From assembly GCA_030624945.1 (NCBI GenBank), contig JAUXJB010000087.1:1-6769 (forward strand): DNA of 6,769 nt. Reading direction: 5' to 3'. Under the pieces are notes generated by a model that worked only from the letters and a program-made list of their open reading frames with translations, had not been told where the DNA came from and did no database searches. Within the stretch, counting starts at the first letter, position 1; every line of letters starts with the position of its first letter. This DNA is from Deltaproteobacteria bacterium (GTDB lineage Bacteria; Myxococcota_A; UBA9160; SZUA-336). Below are positions 5,553-6,769 of the stretch, piece by piece. The translations under genes and the position numbers were made by a program.

Positions 5553-5570
5553 GCGGCGCTCACGCGCCGC
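5553..5570. terminator. Perfect 7-bp GC-rich hairpin, second inner stem
   Basis: GCGGCGC (5553-5559), loop TCAC, GCGCCGC (5564-5570). It sits 5 bp after the previous hairpin and 4 bp before the second 34-bp repeat. No T-tract is adjacent. It is most likely part of the same convergent 3'-end structure. Confidence 0.45.
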
Positions 5571-5574
5571 TTGC

Positions 5575-5608
5575 ACTTGCGGGACCCGGCGGTCGGGCGG
5601 CCGACCGC
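5575..5608. repeat. 34-bp direct repeat, copy 2, forming a perfect hairpin
   Basis: This is the second copy of the repeat at 5482-5515, offset by 93 bp. T at 5593 replaces C and restores pairing with A5604, so the 8-bp stem GCGGTCGG (5589-5596) / CCGACCGC (5601-5608) with GCGG loop is perfect. It ends 7 bp before the stop codon of gltA (5616-5618 on the minus strand). Confidence 0.85.
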
Positions 5609-5615
5609 GGCTTCG

Positions 5616-6769
5616 CTAGCGCTTGCTCATCTCCACGTAGCTGCGCGCGGTGGGGCCGGTGTAGATCTGGCGGGGCCGGTAGATCGCATGGCCCTGGGAG
5701 TGGAGCTCGACCCAGTGCGCGATCCAGCCCGGCAGGCGGCCCATCGCGAACATCACGGTGAAGCTCTTGACGGGAATCCCGAGTGCCTTGTAGATCACGC
5801 CGGAGTAGAAGTCGACGTTCGGATACAGACGGCGCTTGACGAAGTACTCGTCCTCGAGCGCGATGCGCTCCAGGTCCATGGCGATCTCCAGCAGCTTGCT
5901 CTCCACCCCGAGCTCCTCGAGAAGATCGCTGGCAGCCTTCTTGATCAGCTTCGCTCGCGGATCGTAATTCCGATAGACGCGGTGGCCGAATCCCATGAGG
6001 CGAGAGGTGTCGTCCCGGTCCTTTGCCCGATCGACGAAATCCTGTGCGGAGATTCCCTCTTCCGCGATCGAATGCAGCATCTCGACCACCTCTTGGTTGG
6101 CGCCGCCGTGCCGAGGCCCCCAGAGTGCGTTGATTCCGGCCCCGATCGAGGCGAAGAGGTTCGCGTGCGAGCTCGCCACCATCCGCACGGTACTGGCCGA
6201 GCAGTTCTGCTCGTGGTCGGCATGCAGGATCAGCAAGAGCTCGATCGCACGGGATACGACGGGATGAACTTCGAAGTCCTCGCAGGGCGTTCCGAACATG
6301 AGGCGCAGGAAGTTCTCGACGTAGCCGAGCTTGTTGTCGGGATAGAGGAATGGCTGGCCCAGCGAGTGCTTGTGCGCGTAGGCCGCGATGGTCGGGAACT
6401 TCGCGATCAGCCGGTCGATGGACACCGAGACCTGGTGCTCGTCTTCGGGATCGAGGTCCTGCGGGTAGAAGGTCGAGATCGCGGAGACCACCGCGGCCGA
6501 GACCGCCATCGGGTGGGCGTCCTTGGGAAAGGAATTGAACAGGCGCTTCACGTCCTCGTGGAGCATCGTGTGCCGGCGCAGGGCCTCATTCCAGTCGTCG
6601 TACTCCTGCTGGGTGGGTAGCTCTCCCTTGATCAGCAGGTAGGCCACTTCGAGGAAGCTGCTCCGCTCCGCGAGCTCCTCGATGGGGTACCCGCGATAGC
6701 TCAGGATGCCCTGCTCGCCATCGATGAAGCAGATCTCGCTTCTACAGCTCCCCGTATTCTTGTAGCCGG
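5616..6769 (-). CDS. gltA: Citrate synthase, type II (C-terminal 383 residues; N-terminus outside window)
   Basis: Citrate synthase condenses acetyl-CoA with oxaloacetate to citrate, the entry step of the TCA cycle, in the cytosol. The reading frame is open to the right edge. The first visible residues are GYKNTGSCRSEICFIDGEQG, then ILSYRGYPIEELAERSSFLE, a classic citrate synthase N-domain, so about 45 residues plus the start lie outside. The GTG at 6645-6647 is an internal Val, not the start. Catalytic residues are present: H in GPRHGGA (codon 6108-6110), H in GFGHRVYRNYDPRA (5982-5984) and D in VDFYSG (5811-5813), matching E. coli H264, H305 and D362. Residues lining the E. coli NADH allosteric site are also kept: RHTM (R109-M112), Y145, R163, K167 and C206 (GTPCE). 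An NADH-inhibited hexameric type II enzyme is therefore likely. It converges on etfA, separated by the repeat-hairpin array. Confidence 0.96.
   Translation of the reverse strand, partial: GYKNTGSCRSEICFIDGEQGILSYRGYPIEELAERSSFLEVAYLLIKGELPTQQEYDDWNEALRRHTMLHEDVKRLFNSFPKDAHPMAVSAAVVSAISTFYPQDLDPEDEHQVSVSIDRLIAKFPTIAAYAHKHSLGQPFLYPDNKLGYVENFLRLMFGTPCEDFEVHPVVSRAIELLLILHADHEQNCSASTVRMVASSHANLFASIGAGINALWGPRHGGANQEVVEMLHSIAEEGISAQDFVDRAKDRDDTSRLMGFGHRVYRNYDPRAKLIKKAASDLLEELGVESKLLEIAMDLERIALEDEYFVKRRLYPNVDFYSGVIYKALGIPVKSFTVMFAMGRLPGWIAHWVELHSQGHAIYRPRQIYTGPTARSYVEMSKR

Noticed and set aside
5482..5608. Possible CRISPR-like array from the spaced 34-bp repeats
   Set aside because: There are only two copies, the 'spacer' is itself two hairpins, and no cas gene is nearby. 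The repeats are GC-rich palindromes tied to a convergent 3' end.
5484..6620. A 378-codon open frame on the plus strand through the repeat region and gltA
   Set aside because: It is antisense to citrate synthase, whose catalytic motifs are unambiguous. The translation has no recognisable motif.
5616..6647. gltA beginning at the GTG at 6647
   Set aside because: The frame continues upstream to the window edge with typical citrate synthase sequence (GSCRSEICFIDGEQGILSYR), so this GTG is an internal Val in FLEVAYLLI.

Overview
The window is GC-rich, tightly packed bacterial chromosome with seven protein genes. Protein styles (a citrate synthase of the short-loop bacterial type, an ETF pair with a VKRELEGG-like beta signature, an M3 oligopeptidase) and the codon use fit a former-Deltaproteobacteria lineage such as Myxococcota or Desulfobacterota. 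That placement is an impression from sequence style, not a computed one. No tRNA, rRNA, CRISPR array, insertion sequence or phage gene is visible, and both ends of the window cut through genes.

Left arm (1-1454, minus strand): a two-gene operon. An atypical SDR/epimerase-like protein is followed 16 bp later by the start of an oligopeptidase A (M3 metallopeptidase) that runs off the left edge. A 127-bp intergenic region (1455-1581) separates this operon from divergent plus-strand genes.

Middle (1582-3619, plus strand): a KANL3/TEX30-type alpha/beta hydrolase-fold protein, a small Yip1-like membrane protein, and a metallo-beta-lactamase-fold hydrolase resembling the catalytic domain of glyoxalase II. 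The hydrolase-fold protein probably starts at a CTG codon and lacks both the nucleophile Ser and the catalytic His of its family. Its divergent SDR neighbour also lacks a canonical Tyr-x3-Lys.

Right arm: etfB-etfA (3714-5482, plus strand) encode both subunits of an electron transfer flavoprotein, which collects electrons from acyl-CoA-type dehydrogenases for the quinone pool. The region upstream (3620-3713) holds a plausible promoter with a perfect dyad inside its spacer. Converging on etfA is citrate synthase gltA (5616-6769, minus strand, N-terminus outside the window). The gap between the two stop codons is filled by a 127-bp structure: a 34-bp direct repeat at each end, each copy forming a hairpin, and two further hairpins between them. 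This is the strongest non-coding signal here.

Together the right-arm genes are central carbon and electron metabolism: acyl-CoA oxidation feeding electrons to ETF, and acetyl-CoA entering the TCA cycle through citrate synthase. I do not see a clear new multi-gene system. The items most worth following are the probable pseudo-hydrolase beside an atypical SDR, the repeat-hairpin array, and the dyad in the etf promoter.
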